Source: Streptomyces sp. 3214.6 (GTDB lineage: Bacteria > Actinomycetota > Actinomycetes > Streptomycetales > Streptomycetaceae). Taken from it: a stretch of DNA of 64,000 nt. The stretch is from contig NZ_LT670819.1 of NCBI RefSeq assembly GCF_900129855.1, forward strand, positions 1,116,001 through 1,180,000. The letters are read 5' to 3'. The notes under the pieces were generated by a model. That model made no database searches and was not told where the DNA came from. It saw nothing but the letters and a program-made list of their open reading frames with translations. The stretch's first letter is position 1, and each line of letters opens with the position of its first letter. A program made the translations under genes and the position numbers. Of this stretch, positions 9,059 to 17,928 are shown piece by piece.

Positions 9059-10572
9059 GCGGCGGCCCTCCCGGTGGCTGCGGCCATCACGGTTTCCTCG
9101 GTGGCGTCGGAACGGGGGATCTCGGCGGTCAGGCGCCCCTCGTGCATCACCAGCACGCGGTCGGCCATGCCGAGGATCTCGGGCAGGTCGGAGGAGATCA
9201 TCAGGACGGCGACGCCGTCGGCGGCGAGCTCGCTGAGCAGCCGGTGCACCTCGGCCTTGGTGCCGACGTCGATGCCGCGGGTCGGCTCGTCGACGATGAG
9301 CACCTTGGGGCTGGTGGCCAGCCACTTCGCGAGGACGACCTTCTGCTGGTTGCCGCCGGAGAGCGTATTGACGGTGTCGGCGATCCGGGCGTACTTCACC
9401 TGGAGCTTGACCGCCCAGTCGAGGGAGCGGCTGCGCTCGGCGCCGCGGTCCATCAGGCCGGCCCTGACGGTCGTCCGCAGGCCGGTGAGGCCGATGTTGC
9501 GCTCGATGGACATGTCCATCACCAGGCCCTGGGCGCGCCGGTCCTCCGGGACCAGGGCGAGGCCCGCGGACATCGCGGTGGAGGGGGCTCCGTTGGTGAG
9601 CGGACGGCCGTCCACGGAGACCTCGCCGCCGTCCCAGCGGTCGATGCCGAACACCGCCCGGGCCACCTCCGTGCGCCCGGCGCCGACGAGTCCGGCCAGG
9701 CCGACGATCTCGCCGCGCCGGACCTCGAAGGAGACGTCGGTGAAGACGCCCTCACGGGTGAGGCGGCGGACGCTGAGGGCGACCTCGCCCGGCGTGACGT
9801 CCTGCTTCGGGTAGAGCTCGTCGAGGTCGCGGCCGACCATGCGGCGGACCAGGTCGTCCTCGGCCATGCCCTCGATCGGCTCGCTCGCGATCCAGGCGCC
9901 GTCGCGCAGGGTGGTGACCCGCTGGCAGATCTCGAAGATCTCCTCGAGGCGGTGGGAGATGAAGAGGACGGCCGCGCCCTGTTCGCGCAGGGTGCGCACG
10001 ACTCCGAAGAGGCGGGCGACCTCGCTGCCGGTGAGGGCGGCGGTCGGCTCGTCCATGATCAGGACGCGGGCGTCGAACGAGAGCGCCTTGGCGATCTCGA
10101 CGATCTGCTGGTCGGCGATGGACAGGCCGCGCGCGGGGCGGTCCGGGTCGAGGTCGACGCCGAGGCGCTGCATCAGCGCGGCGGTGGCCGCGTGGGTCGC
10201 CTTGTGGTCGATCCGGCCCAGGGCCCGCCGGGGCTGGCGGCCCATGAAGATGTTCTCGGCGATCGAGAGGTCGGGGAAGAGCGTGGGCTCCTGGTAGATC
10301 ACGGCGATGCCGGCGTCGCGGGCGTCGCCGGGACCGTGGAAGACGACGGGCTCACCGTCGAGCAGCACCCGACCCGCGTCGGGCCGGTACACCCCCGCGA
10401 GGGTCTTGATGAGGGTCGACTTGCCCGCGCCGTTCTCGCCGGCGAGTGCGTGCACCTCGCCGGGGAACAGCTCCAGGGAGACGCCCCGCAGGGCGCGTAC
10501 GGCGCCGAAGGACTTGGCTACGTCCCTCAGCGCGAGCACCGGGGCCGGTCCCGTGTCGGACGGGTGGGTCAT
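9055..10572 (-). CDS. rhaT: Rhamnose ABC transporter ATP-binding protein (tandem ABC domains)
   Basis: The 505-residue protein contains two ABC domains, as in RbsA/MglA-type sugar importers. The first has Walker [10 protein letters not shown] at residues 45-53 and Walker [12 protein letters not shown]. The second has [15 protein letters not shown] and [12 protein letters not shown]. The second Walker A is degenerate (GLVGAGRTE), which is normal in this family. GAGGAG lies eight bases before the ATG. It is the first gene of the minus-strand transport operon, facing the catabolic genes across a 280-bp regulatory region. Confidence 0.92.
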   Translation of the reverse strand: MTHPSDTGPAPVLALRDVAKSFGAVRALRGVSLELFPGEVHALAGENGAGKSTLIKTLAGVYRPDAGRVLLDGEPVVFHGPGDARDAGIAVIYQEPTLFPDLSIAENIFMGRQPRRALGRIDHKATHAATAALMQRLGVDLDPDRPARGLSIADQQIVEIAKALSFDARVLIMDEPTAALTGSEVARLFGVVRTLREQGAAVLFISHRLEEIFEICQRVTTLRDGAWIASEPIEGMAEDDLVRRMVGRDLDELYPKQDVTPGEVALSVRRLTREGVFTDVSFEVRRGEIVGLAGLVGAGRTEVARAVFGIDRWDGGEVSVDGRPLTNGAPSTAMSAGLALVPEDRRAQGLVMDMSIERNIGLTGLRTTVRAGLMDRGAERSRSLDWAVKLQVKYARIADTVNTLSGGNQQKVVLAKWLATSPKVLIVDEPTRGIDVGTKAEVHRLLSELAADGVAVLMISSDLPEILGMADRVLVMHEGRLTAEIPRSDATEETVMAAATGRAAA

Positions 10573-10626
10573 GGGTGGCTCCTCGACGACGTCCGCGAAC
10601 CGTTCCCACCGAGAGCCGGGGGGCCG

Positions 10627-10649
10627 TCACGACGTCGTGAAAGGTTTCA
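10627..10649. promoter_or_regulatory. Two overlapping palindromes upstream of rhaT
   Basis: TCACGACGTCGTGA (10627-10640) is a perfect 14-bp palindrome. TGAAAGGTTTCA (10638-10649) is a perfect inverted repeat, 5+2+5. The second matches the form of the site at 10804-10815 and is a good candidate LacI-type operator for the transport operon. The distance to the rhaT ATG is about 55-75 bp. Confidence 0.6.
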
Positions 10650-10703
10650 ACTGGATTGCCGGGACGTTAGGCATGGGGGGCATGTCACGTCAATGGGTTC
10701 GTC

Positions 10704-10718
10704 TCGAAAAGTTTTCGA
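10704..10718. promoter_or_regulatory. 15-bp perfect palindrome in the rhamnose divergent region
   Basis: TCGAAAAGTTTTCGA reads 7+1+7 with no mismatch. AT-rich dyads of this type are unusual in the surrounding high-GC DNA. The site lies midway between the two candidate operators and may bind a second regulator or another subunit of the same one. Confidence 0.55.
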
Positions 10719-10767
10719 TAGATGAAGGTCACGCGGCGGTCACGGACAACGGGCCTGGACGGAGGGG

Positions 10768-10796
10768 TTGACACTCCACCCACGGGCTCATAGCTT
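10768..10796 (+). promoter_or_regulatory. Predicted sigma70-type promoter of the rhamnose catabolic genes
   Basis: A consensus -35 hexamer TTGACA (10768-10773) is followed after 17 bp by TAGCTT (10791-10796) as -10. Transcription would start near 10803-10805, directly at the candidate operator, so a bound repressor would block initiation. Confidence 0.7.
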
Positions 10797-10803
10797 CCCG
10801 TTC

Positions 10804-10815
10804 TGAATCGTTTCA
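10804..10815. promoter_or_regulatory. Candidate LacI-type operator at the rhaI transcription start
   Basis: TGAATCGTTTCA is one mismatch from the perfect dyad TGAAACGTTTCA and has the central CG typical of LacI-family operators. It overlaps the expected +1 of the promoter just upstream. It resembles TGAAAGGTTTCA at 10638-10649. Confidence 0.6.
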
Positions 10816-10854
10816 TCCGGGAGCCGTTCCGGACCGATGTCACAGGAGCCCGAA

Positions 10855-12015
10855 GTGACCGACCTCGCCGCGGTGAAGGCCGCGTTGAAGACCCAGGCCG
10901 TCGAGACGCCGTCGTGGGCGTACGGGAACTCGGGGACCCGCTTCAAGGTGTTCGCCCAGCAGGGCGTTCCGCGCACCCCGCAGGAGAAGCTGGACGACGC
11001 GGCGCAGGTGCACGCGTTCACCGGCGTCGCCCCGACCGTCGCGCTGCACATTCCGTGGGACAAGGTGGAGGACTACTCCGCACTTGCGAAACATGCCGAG
11101 AACCGGGGCGTGAAGCTCGGGGCGATCAACTCCAACACCTTCCAGGACGACGCCTACAAGCTGGGCAGCATCTGCCACCCGGACGCGGCCGTGCGGCGCA
11201 AGGCGCTCGATCATCTGCTGGAGTGCGTCGACATCATGGACGCGACGGGCTCGGCCGATCTGAAGCTGTGGTTCGCCGACGGGACCAACTATCCCGGGCA
11301 GGACGACCTCCGCGGCCGGCAGGACCGGCTGGCCGAGGGCCTGGCCGAGGTCTACGCCCGGCTGGGCGACGGGCAGCGGATGCTGCTCGAGTACAAGTTC
11401 TTCGAGCCCGCGTTCTACTCGACGGATGTGCCGGACTGGGGGACGGCGTACGCGCACTGTCTGAAGCTCGGACCGAAGGCCCAGGTCGTCGTCGACACCG
11501 GGCACCACGCGCCCGGCACCAACATCGAGTTCATCGTCGCCACGCTGCTACGGGAGGGGAAGCTCGGCGGGTTCGACTTCAACTCGCGGTTCTACGCCGA
11601 CGACGACCTGATGGTCGGCGCCGCCGACCCGTTCCAGCTGTTCCGGATCATGTACGAGGTGGTGCGCGGGGGCGGGTTCACGTCCGACGTGGCGTTCATG
11701 CTCGACCAGTGCCACAACATCGAGGCGAAGATCCCGGCGATCATCCGTTCCGTGATGAACGTGCAGGAGGCCACGGCGAAGGCGCTGCTGGTCGACCGGT
11801 CGGCGCTTTCCGCTGCGCAGGCTTCGGGGGATGTCCTGGAGGCCAACGCCGTGCTGATGGACGCGTACAACACAGACGTGCGGCCGCTTCTTCGCGAGGT
11901 ACGGGAGGAGATGGGGCTGGACCCCGAGCCGATGGCGGCCTACCGGAGGTCCGGGTGGGCCGAGAAGATCGTTGTCGAGCGGGTTGGTGGGGAGCAGGCC
12001 GGTTGGGGGGCGTGA
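10855..12015 (+). CDS. rhaI: L-rhamnose isomerase
   Basis: The 386-residue enzyme converts L-rhamnose to L-rhamnulose. It belongs to the RhaI branch (Pseudomonas/Rhizobium type), not the E. coli RhaA branch: [14 protein letters not shown] near the N-terminus, [33 protein letters not shown] and [15 protein letters not shown], which carry the metal-binding Glu/Asp/His residues. The GTG at 10855 is preferred because AGGAG lies six bases upstream; an in-frame ATG at 10837 has no well-spaced site. The gene is the first of the plus-strand catabolic operon. Confidence 0.92.
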   Translation: MTDLAAVKAALKTQAVETPSWAYGNSGTRFKVFAQQGVPRTPQEKLDDAAQVHAFTGVAPTVALHIPWDKVEDYSALAKHAENRGVKLGAINSNTFQDDAYKLGSICHPDAAVRRKALDHLLECVDIMDATGSADLKLWFADGTNYPGQDDLRGRQDRLAEGLAEVYARLGDGQRMLLEYKFFEPAFYSTDVPDWGTAYAHCLKLGPKAQVVVDTGHHAPGTNIEFIVATLLREGKLGGFDFNSRFYADDDLMVGAADPFQLFRIMYEVVRGGGFTSDVAFMLDQCHNIEAKIPAIIRSVMNVQEATAKALLVDRSALSAAQASGDVLEANAVLMDAYNTDVRPLLREVREEMGLDPEPMAAYRRSGWAEKIVVERVGGEQAGWGA

Positions 12016-12078
12016 GCGTCTGCCTGGATCTGTTCGTCGCGGACTGCGGGCCCGTTGTGGCCGGCCGCGCAGTTCCCC

Positions 12079-12095
12079 GCGCCCCTCTGGGGCGC
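12079..12095. repeat. Dispersed Streptomyces-type palindromic repeat
   Basis: GCGCCCC-TCT-GGGGCGC forms a perfect 7-bp stem, preceded by GCAGTTCCCC. From general knowledge, this GCAGTTCCCCGCGCCCC sequence is very common between genes in Streptomyces. It lies in the 119-bp gap between rhaI and the aldolase gene and might act as an attenuator or mRNA-stability hairpin. Confidence 0.6.
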
Positions 12096-12134
12096 TCCCC
12101 TCACCCGTGTTCAAGTAGTTAGGAAAAGACAGTC

Positions 12135-14174
12135 ATGGCACCGCATCCCGAAGCCGCTGCGCTCATCGCCCGTTCTCATCGGCTCGGCGCTGATCCGCGT
12201 AACACCAACTACGCCGGCGGGAACGCGTCCGCCAAGGGCACCGAGACCGATCCTGTGACCGGTGGGGATGTCGAGCTGATGTGGGTGAAGGGGTCCGGCG
12301 GGGACCTCGGGACGCTCACCGAGGCCGGGCTGGCCGTGCTGCGGCTGGACCGGCTGCGCGGCCTCGTCGACGTCTACCCCGGTGTCGAGCGCGAGGACGA
12401 GATGGTCGCCGCGTTCGACTACTGCCTGCACGGCAAGGGCGGTGCGGCGCCGTCGATCGACACCGCCATGCACGGCCTCGTCGACGCCGCCCACGTGGAC
12501 CATCTGCACCCCGACTCCGGGATCGCGCTCGCCTGCGCGGCCGACGGGGAGAAGCTCACCGCCGAGTGCTTCGGCGACACGGTGGCCTGGGTGCCTTGGC
12601 GGCGGCCCGGGTTCCAGCTGGGGCTGGACATCGCCGCGATCAAGGAAGCCAACCCGCAGGCGATCGGTGTGGTCCTCGGCGGACACGGCATCACCGCCTG
12701 GGGGGCCACCGCCGAGGAGTGCGAGCGCAACTCGCTGCACATCATCCGCACCGCCGAGGCCTTCCTCGCGGAGAAGGGGAGGGCCGAGCCCTTCGGTCCC
12801 CTCATCGACGGCTACGAGGCACTGCCCGAGGACGAGCGGCGGGAGCGGGCCGCCGCGCTCGCGCCGTACGTGCGGGCCCTCGCCTCGCAGGACAAGCCGC
12901 AGGTCGGGCACTTCACCGACTCCGACGCCGTGCTGGACTTCATGGCACGGGCCGAGCACCCGCGGCTCGCCGCGCTCGGCACCTCCTGCCCGGACCACTT
13001 CCTGCGCACCAAGGTGCGGCCGCTGGTCCTCGACCTGCCGCCGGGCGCTCCGCTGGAGGAGGCGATCGCGCGGCTGAAGGAGCTGCACGCCGGCTACCGC
13101 GAGGAGTACGCCGCCTACTACCAGCGGCACGCCGAGCCCGACTCCCCCGCCATGCGCGGCGCCGACCCGGCGATCGTGCTGGTGCCCGGGGTGGGCATGT
13201 TCTCCTTCGGCAAGGACAAGCAGACGGCCCGGGTGGCCGGCGAGTTCTACGTCAACGCGATCAACGTGATGCGCGGGGCCGAGGCGGTGTCCTCCTACGC
13301 GCCGATCGAGGAGTCGGAGAAGTTCCGCATCGAGTACTGGGCGCTGGAGGAGGCCAAGCTCCAGCGGATGCCGAAGCCGAAGCCGCTCGCCACCCGGGTG
13401 GCGCTGGTGACGGGCGCCGGGAGCGGGATCGGGAAGGCGATCGCGCATCGGCTGGTCGCCGAGGGCGCGTGTGTCGTCGTCGCCGATCTCAACGCCGAGA
13501 ACGCCGTCGCCGTCGCTCAGGAGCTGGGCGGGCCGGACAAGGCCGTCGCCGTCACCGTCGACGTGACGTCCGAGGAGCAGATCGCCGGCGCCTTCAAGGC
13601 CGCCGCGCTCGCCTTCGGCGGGGTCGACCTCGTCGTCAACAACGCCGGGATCTCCATCTCCAAGCCGCTGCTGGAGACCTCCGCGAAGGACTGGGACCTC
13701 CAGCACGACATCATGGCCCGCGGTTCGTTCCTCGTCTCGCGTGAGGCGGCTCGGGTGATGATCGCTCAGGGACTGGGCGGCGACATCGTCTACATCGCGT
13801 CGAAGAACGCCGTGTTCGCCGGGCCCAACAACATCGCCTACTCCGCCACCAAGGCCGACCAGGCCCACCAGGTGCGGCTGCTGGCCGCCGAGCTGGGCGA
13901 GCACGGCATCCGCGTCAACGGGGTCAACCCGGACGGCGTGGTGCGCGGCTCCGGCATCTTCGCCGGCGGCTGGGGTGCCCAGCGGGCGGCCGTGTACGGG
14001 GTCCAGGAGGAGAAGCTGGGCGAGTTCTACGCGCAGCGGACCATCCTCAAGCGTGAGGTGCTGCCGGAGCATGTCGCGAACGCCGTGCTCGCGCTGACGG
14101 GCGGGGAGCTCACCCACACCACCGGACTGCACGTCCCCGTCGACGCGGGTGTGGCGGCCGCGTTCCTCCGGTGA
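12135..14174 (+). CDS. Bifunctional rhamnulose-1-phosphate aldolase/alcohol dehydrogenase
   Basis: The 679-residue fusion has an N-terminal class II aldolase domain with zinc-type histidines (HVDHLHPDS near residue 120, GHGITAWG near 186). A C-terminal short-chain dehydrogenase begins near residue 419 (VALVTGAGSGIGKAIA), has the NNAG motif, and the catalytic Y-x3-K in NIAYSATKADQ. The first half cleaves L-rhamnulose-1-phosphate to dihydroxyacetone phosphate and L-lactaldehyde. The second half oxidises lactaldehyde to lactate. This matches the RhaE-RhaW type fusion. The gene overlaps rhaB by four bases. Confidence 0.93.
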   Translation: MAPHPEAAALIARSHRLGADPRNTNYAGGNASAKGTETDPVTGGDVELMWVKGSGGDLGTLTEAGLAVLRLDRLRGLVDVYPGVEREDEMVAAFDYCLHGKGGAAPSIDTAMHGLVDAAHVDHLHPDSGIALACAADGEKLTAECFGDTVAWVPWRRPGFQLGLDIAAIKEANPQAIGVVLGGHGITAWGATAEECERNSLHIIRTAEAFLAEKGRAEPFGPLIDGYEALPEDERRERAAALAPYVRALASQDKPQVGHFTDSDAVLDFMARAEHPRLAALGTSCPDHFLRTKVRPLVLDLPPGAPLEEAIARLKELHAGYREEYAAYYQRHAEPDSPAMRGADPAIVLVPGVGMFSFGKDKQTARVAGEFYVNAINVMRGAEAVSSYAPIEESEKFRIEYWALEEAKLQRMPKPKPLATRVALVTGAGSGIGKAIAHRLVAEGACVVVADLNAENAVAVAQELGGPDKAVAVTVDVTSEEQIAGAFKAAALAFGGVDLVVNNAGISISKPLLETSAKDWDLQHDIMARGSFLVSREAARVMIAQGLGGDIVYIASKNAVFAGPNNIAYSATKADQAHQVRLLAAELGEHGIRVNGVNPDGVVRGSGIFAGGWGAQRAAVYGVQEEKLGEFYAQRTILKREVLPEHVANAVLALTGGELTHTTGLHVPVDAGVAAAFLR

Positions 14175-15616
14175 CGGCCGTGAAGTCGTACGCCGCCGTC
14201 GACCTCGGCGCGTCCAGTGGGCGGGTCATGGTCGGCCGGGTGAGCCCGGACTCGCTGGAGCTGGCGGAGGCGCACCGCTTCCCCAACCGGCCGGTCCGGG
14301 TTCCGGAGGGGCTGCGCTGGGATGTGCTGTCCCTGTACGCGGGAGTGCTGGACGGGCTGCGGGCGGCCGGCCCGGTGGACTCGGTCGGCATCGACAGCTG
14401 GGCCGTGGACTACGGCCTGCTCGACGCCGACGGGGCGCTGCTCGGCAACCCCGTGCACTATCGCGACGCCCGGACCGAGGGCGTCGCGGAGAAGGTGTGG
14501 GCAGCCGTCCCGGCGGCCGAGCTGTATGCGGCGACCGGCCTGCAGTACGCGCCGTTCAACACCCTGTACCAGCTGACGGCCGCGGCCTCATCGGCCCAAC
14601 TGGCGCAGGCGCGGCGGCTGTTGCTCATTCCCGATCTGCTGACGTACTGGCTGACCGGCGAGCAGGGCACCGAGCTCACCAACGCCTCCACCACCCAGCT
14701 CATCGATCCCCGCACGGGCGACTGGTCCTACGACGTCGCCGCCCGGCTGGGCATCGACCTGGAGCTGTTCGCTCCGCTGCGCCGGCCCGGCGATCCCGCC
14801 GGGCTGCTGCGGGCGGAGGTGCTGGAGGAGACGGGGCTGACCGGGCCCGTGCCAGTGACGGCCGTCGGCTCGCACGACACGGCGTCGGCCGTGGCAGCCG
14901 TCCCCGCGGTCGGCGAACGGTTCGCCTACATCTGCACCGGCACCTGGTCCCTGGTCGGACTGGAGCTGGACGCGCCCGTGCTCACCGAGGCGAGCCGCGC
15001 CGCCAACTTCACCAACGAGCTGGGCCTCGACGGCACGGTCCGCTACCTGCGCAACATCATGGGACTGTGGCTGCTCCAGGAGTGCGTACGGGCCTGGGGC
15101 GACCCGGAGTTGGGCGCCCTGCTGCGGGAGGCGGCGGCCGTGCCGGCGCTGCGGTCGGTCGTGGACGCCGGGGACGCGGCCTTCCTGGCGCCCGGGCGGA
15201 TGCCGGAGCGGATCGCCGAGGCGTGCCGTGCCTCCGGGCAGCCGGTGCCCGTCTCTCCCGCCGAGATCACGCGCTGCATCCTCGACTCCCTCGCCCTCGC
15301 CCACCGGCGGGCCGTCGCCGAGGCGCAGCGGCTCGCCGACCACCCGGTCGACGTCGTCCACATCGTCGGCGGCGGCACCCGCAACGCGCTGCTGTGCCAG
15401 CTCACCGCCGACGCCTGCGGGCTGCCGGTGGTGGCCGGTCCGACGGAGGCGGCCGCACTCGGCAACGTGCTCGTCCAGGCCCGGGCGCACGGGCTGGTCG
15501 GCGATCGCGCCGAGATGCGCCGGCTGCTGGCCCGTACGCAGCCCCTGACCCGCTACGAGCCACAGGGCGGCGCCGAGCGGTGGCGCGCGGCGGAGGCCCG
15601 GCTCGCCACACGGTGA
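14171..15616 (+). CDS. rhaB: Rhamnulokinase
   Basis: This 481-residue FGGY-family sugar kinase phosphorylates L-rhamnulose with ATP. Visible motifs are AAVDLGASSGRVMVG at the N-terminus (phosphate-binding loop), DSWAVDYGLLD, CTGTWSLVG, and IVGGGTRNALLCQLTAD in the C-terminal ATPase domain. The GTG start overlaps the aldolase stop in GTGA. Length is typical of RhaB. Confidence 0.93.
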   Translation: MTAVKSYAAVDLGASSGRVMVGRVSPDSLELAEAHRFPNRPVRVPEGLRWDVLSLYAGVLDGLRAAGPVDSVGIDSWAVDYGLLDADGALLGNPVHYRDARTEGVAEKVWAAVPAAELYAATGLQYAPFNTLYQLTAAASSAQLAQARRLLLIPDLLTYWLTGEQGTELTNASTTQLIDPRTGDWSYDVAARLGIDLELFAPLRRPGDPAGLLRAEVLEETGLTGPVPVTAVGSHDTASAVAAVPAVGERFAYICTGTWSLVGLELDAPVLTEASRAANFTNELGLDGTVRYLRNIMGLWLLQECVRAWGDPELGALLREAAAVPALRSVVDAGDAAFLAPGRMPERIAEACRASGQPVPVSPAEITRCILDSLALAHRRAVAEAQRLADHPVDVVHIVGGGTRNALLCQLTADACGLPVVAGPTEAAALGNVLVQARAHGLVGDRAEMRRLLARTQPLTRYEPQGGAERWRAAEARLATR

Positions 15617-15658
15617 GACGGGGTCTCCCCCACGCCTCTGTGTCGGGTTACCCTGCAC

Positions 15659-15669
15659 TCATCCGATGA
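15659..15669. promoter_or_regulatory. Candidate operator upstream of lutA
   Basis: TCATCCGATGA is a perfect 5+1+5 dyad located 19 bp before the lutA start codon. Its form suits a GntR/FadR-type dimer, the class that often controls lactate genes. It is not like the LacI-type sites at 10.6-10.8 kb, so the lut genes may also respond to a separate regulator outside the window. Confidence 0.45.
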
Positions 15670-15688
15670 TCAACCCCTTGGAGCCGCG

Positions 15689-16444
15689 ATGCGTGTCGCA
15701 CTGTTCCTGACCTGTGTCAACGACACGCTCTATCCGGACACCGGCCGCGCCGTGGTGAAACTCCTGACCAGGCTGGGTGTCGAGGTCGACTTCCCAATGG
15801 CTCAGACCTGCTGCGGCCAGGCTCACTACAACACCGGCTACCGCCATGAGGCCGAGCCGCTCGCCCGACATTACTCCGATGTATTCAGGGAGTATGAGGC
15901 GATCGTCACACCGTCGGGGTCCTGCGGGGCGATGGTGCGGGAGCTGTATCCGCGGATGGGCGAGCGGGCCCGGGCCGAGGGACGCGGGGACACCCTCGCC
16001 GCCACGCTGGCGCCGGTGGTCCCGAAGACGTACGAGCTCACCGAGTTCCTGGTCGATGTGCTGGGGGTGACGGACGTCGGCGCGTACTACCCGCACACGG
16101 TGACCTACCACCCGACGTGTCACGGACTGCGCAGTCTCGGACTCGGGGAGCGGCCCCGACGGCTGCTCCAGGCGGTGAAGGGGCTGGAGCTGGTCGAGCT
16201 GCCCGGCGCCGACGAGTGCTGCGGCTTCGGCGGGACCTTCGCGCTGAAGAACGCGGACGTCTCGGCGGCGATGGGCGCCGACAAGGTGCGCAACGCCGAG
16301 TCGACGGGCGCCGAGGTGCTGTGCGCGGCCGACAACTCCTGCCTCATGCACATCGGCGGGACCATGACCCGGCTGAAGACGGGCATGCGCCCGGTGCACA
16401 TCGCGGAGATCCTGGCGAGCACGGAAGGGGAGCCTGCGCTGTGA
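15689..16444 (+). CDS. lutA: Lactate utilization protein A (Fe-S oxidoreductase subunit)
   Basis: The 251-residue protein carries two cysteine-rich CCG domains (CCGQAHYNTG near residue 39, CCGFGG near 178) that bind Fe-S clusters in the LutA/YkgE family. With LutB and LutC it oxidises L-lactate to pyruvate in the cytoplasm. TTGGAG lies six bases before the ATG. The gene is 72 bp after rhaB and overlaps lutB by four bases. Confidence 0.92.
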   Translation: MRVALFLTCVNDTLYPDTGRAVVKLLTRLGVEVDFPMAQTCCGQAHYNTGYRHEAEPLARHYSDVFREYEAIVTPSGSCGAMVRELYPRMGERARAEGRGDTLAATLAPVVPKTYELTEFLVDVLGVTDVGAYYPHTVTYHPTCHGLRSLGLGERPRRLLQAVKGLELVELPGADECCGFGGTFALKNADVSAAMGADKVRNAESTGAEVLCAADNSCLMHIGGTMTRLKTGMRPVHIAEILASTEGEPAL

Positions 16445-17928
16445 GCGGGACGTTCGTCGGGATGCCGGCGTTTCCGAAGGCCGCGCGCGAGGCGGTCGGC
16501 AACCCGACCCTGCGCGGCAATCTGCGGCATGCCACGCACACCATCCGCGCCAAGCGCGCGAAGGCGGTCGCCGAGGTGTCCGACTGGGCGGAGCTGCGGG
16601 AGGCGGGCAAGCGGATCAAGGACCACACCCTGCGTCATCTCGACCGGTATCTGGTCCAGTTGGAGGAGTCGGTCACGGCGGCCGGCGGCACGGTCCACTG
16701 GGCCGCCGACGCGGACGAGGCGAACCGGATCGTGGCCCGGCTGGTCAGGGAGACCGGCGAGCGGGAGGTCGTCAAGGTCAAGTCCATGGCCACCCAGGAG
16801 ATCGGGCTCAACGAGGCGCTTGAGGCCGAGGGCATCCGCGCCTACGAGACCGATCTCGCCGAGCTGATCGTGCAGCTGGGCAAGGACCGTCCCTCGCACA
16901 TCCTCGTCCCCGCGATCCACCGCAACCGGGGTGAGATCCGGGACATCTTCCGCGCGGAGATGAGCGAGTGGGGGCGCCCGGCTCCCGAGGGCCTCACCGA
17001 CACGCCCGCCGAACTCGCCGAGGCCGCCCGCCTCCACCTCCGTGAGAAGTTCCTGCGGGCCAAGGTCGGGATCTCCGGAGCGAACTTCATGGTCGCGGAG
17101 ACCGGCACCCTGGTCGTCGTCGAGTCGGAGGGCAACGGGCGGATGTGCCTGACGCTCCCCGAGACGCTGATCTCCGTCGTCGGCATCGAGAAGATCGTGC
17201 CGGCCTGGCGGGACCTGGAGGTGTTCCTGCAGACCCTGCCCCGCTCGTCGACGGCCGAGCGCATGAACCCGTACACGACCACCTGGACCGGCACGACCGA
17301 CGGCGACGGGCCGCAGACCTTCCACCTCGTGCTGCTGGACAACGGCCGCACCGACACCCTCGCCGACGAGGTCGGCCGCCAGGCCCTGCGCTGCATCCGC
17401 TGCTCGGCCTGTCTGAACGTCTGCCCGGTGTACGAGCGGGCCGGCGGCCACGCCTACGGCTCCGTCTACCCGGGCCCGATCGGCGCGATCCTCAGCCCGC
17501 AACTGCGGGGCACGCAGAGCGAGATCGACGCCTCGCTGCCGTACGCGTCGTCGTTGTGCGGCGCGTGCTACGAGGTGTGCCCGGTCGCCATCGACATCCC
17601 GGAGGTGCTGGTGCACCTGCGGGAGCGGGTCGTCGAGGGCGGGCCGGTGGTCCGCGAGGGCAACAAGGTGGTCCTGAAGCCGGCCAAGGGCCATGCCGCC
17701 GAACGCGCCGCGATGCGGGCGGCCCGCTGGGCGTTCAGCAGCCCCGGCGCCCTGCGTACCGGCCAGCGGCTCGCCTCCCGCACGCGCCGCCTGCACCCGC
17801 GTGTCCTGCCCGGTCCGGGCAAGGCGTGGAGCGGCACACGGGATCTGCCGGCCGTACCGGCGGAGCCGTTCCGTGACTGGTGGCAGCGTACGAACGGTGG
17901 CACCACCGGCAAGGGAGCGACGAAGTGA
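16441..17928 (+). CDS. lutB: Lactate utilization iron-sulfur protein B
   Basis: The 495-residue protein has an N-terminal LUD-type domain and two 4Fe-4S motifs, CIRCSACLNVCP near residue 318 and CGACYEVCP near 377. It is the electron-transfer core of the LutABC lactate oxidase. The start is the GTG at 16441, inside the lutA stop (GTGA), although the reading frame is open further upstream. Confidence 0.92.
   Translation: MSGTFVGMPAFPKAAREAVGNPTLRGNLRHATHTIRAKRAKAVAEVSDWAELREAGKRIKDHTLRHLDRYLVQLEESVTAAGGTVHWAADADEANRIVARLVRETGEREVVKVKSMATQEIGLNEALEAEGIRAYETDLAELIVQLGKDRPSHILVPAIHRNRGEIRDIFRAEMSEWGRPAPEGLTDTPAELAEAARLHLREKFLRAKVGISGANFMVAETGTLVVVESEGNGRMCLTLPETLISVVGIEKIVPAWRDLEVFLQTLPRSSTAERMNPYTTTWTGTTDGDGPQTFHLVLLDNGRTDTLADEVGRQALRCIRCSACLNVCPVYERAGGHAYGSVYPGPIGAILSPQLRGTQSEIDASLPYASSLCGACYEVCPVAIDIPEVLVHLRERVVEGGPVVREGNKVVLKPAKGHAAERAAMRAARWAFSSPGALRTGQRLASRTRRLHPRVLPGPGKAWSGTRDLPAVPAEPFRDWWQRTNGGTTGKGATK

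Noticed and set aside
15616..15688. Intrinsic terminator between rhaB and lutA
   Set aside because: GGGTCTCCCCCACGCC gives no stable hairpin and no U-run, so read-through from rhaB to lutA is likely.
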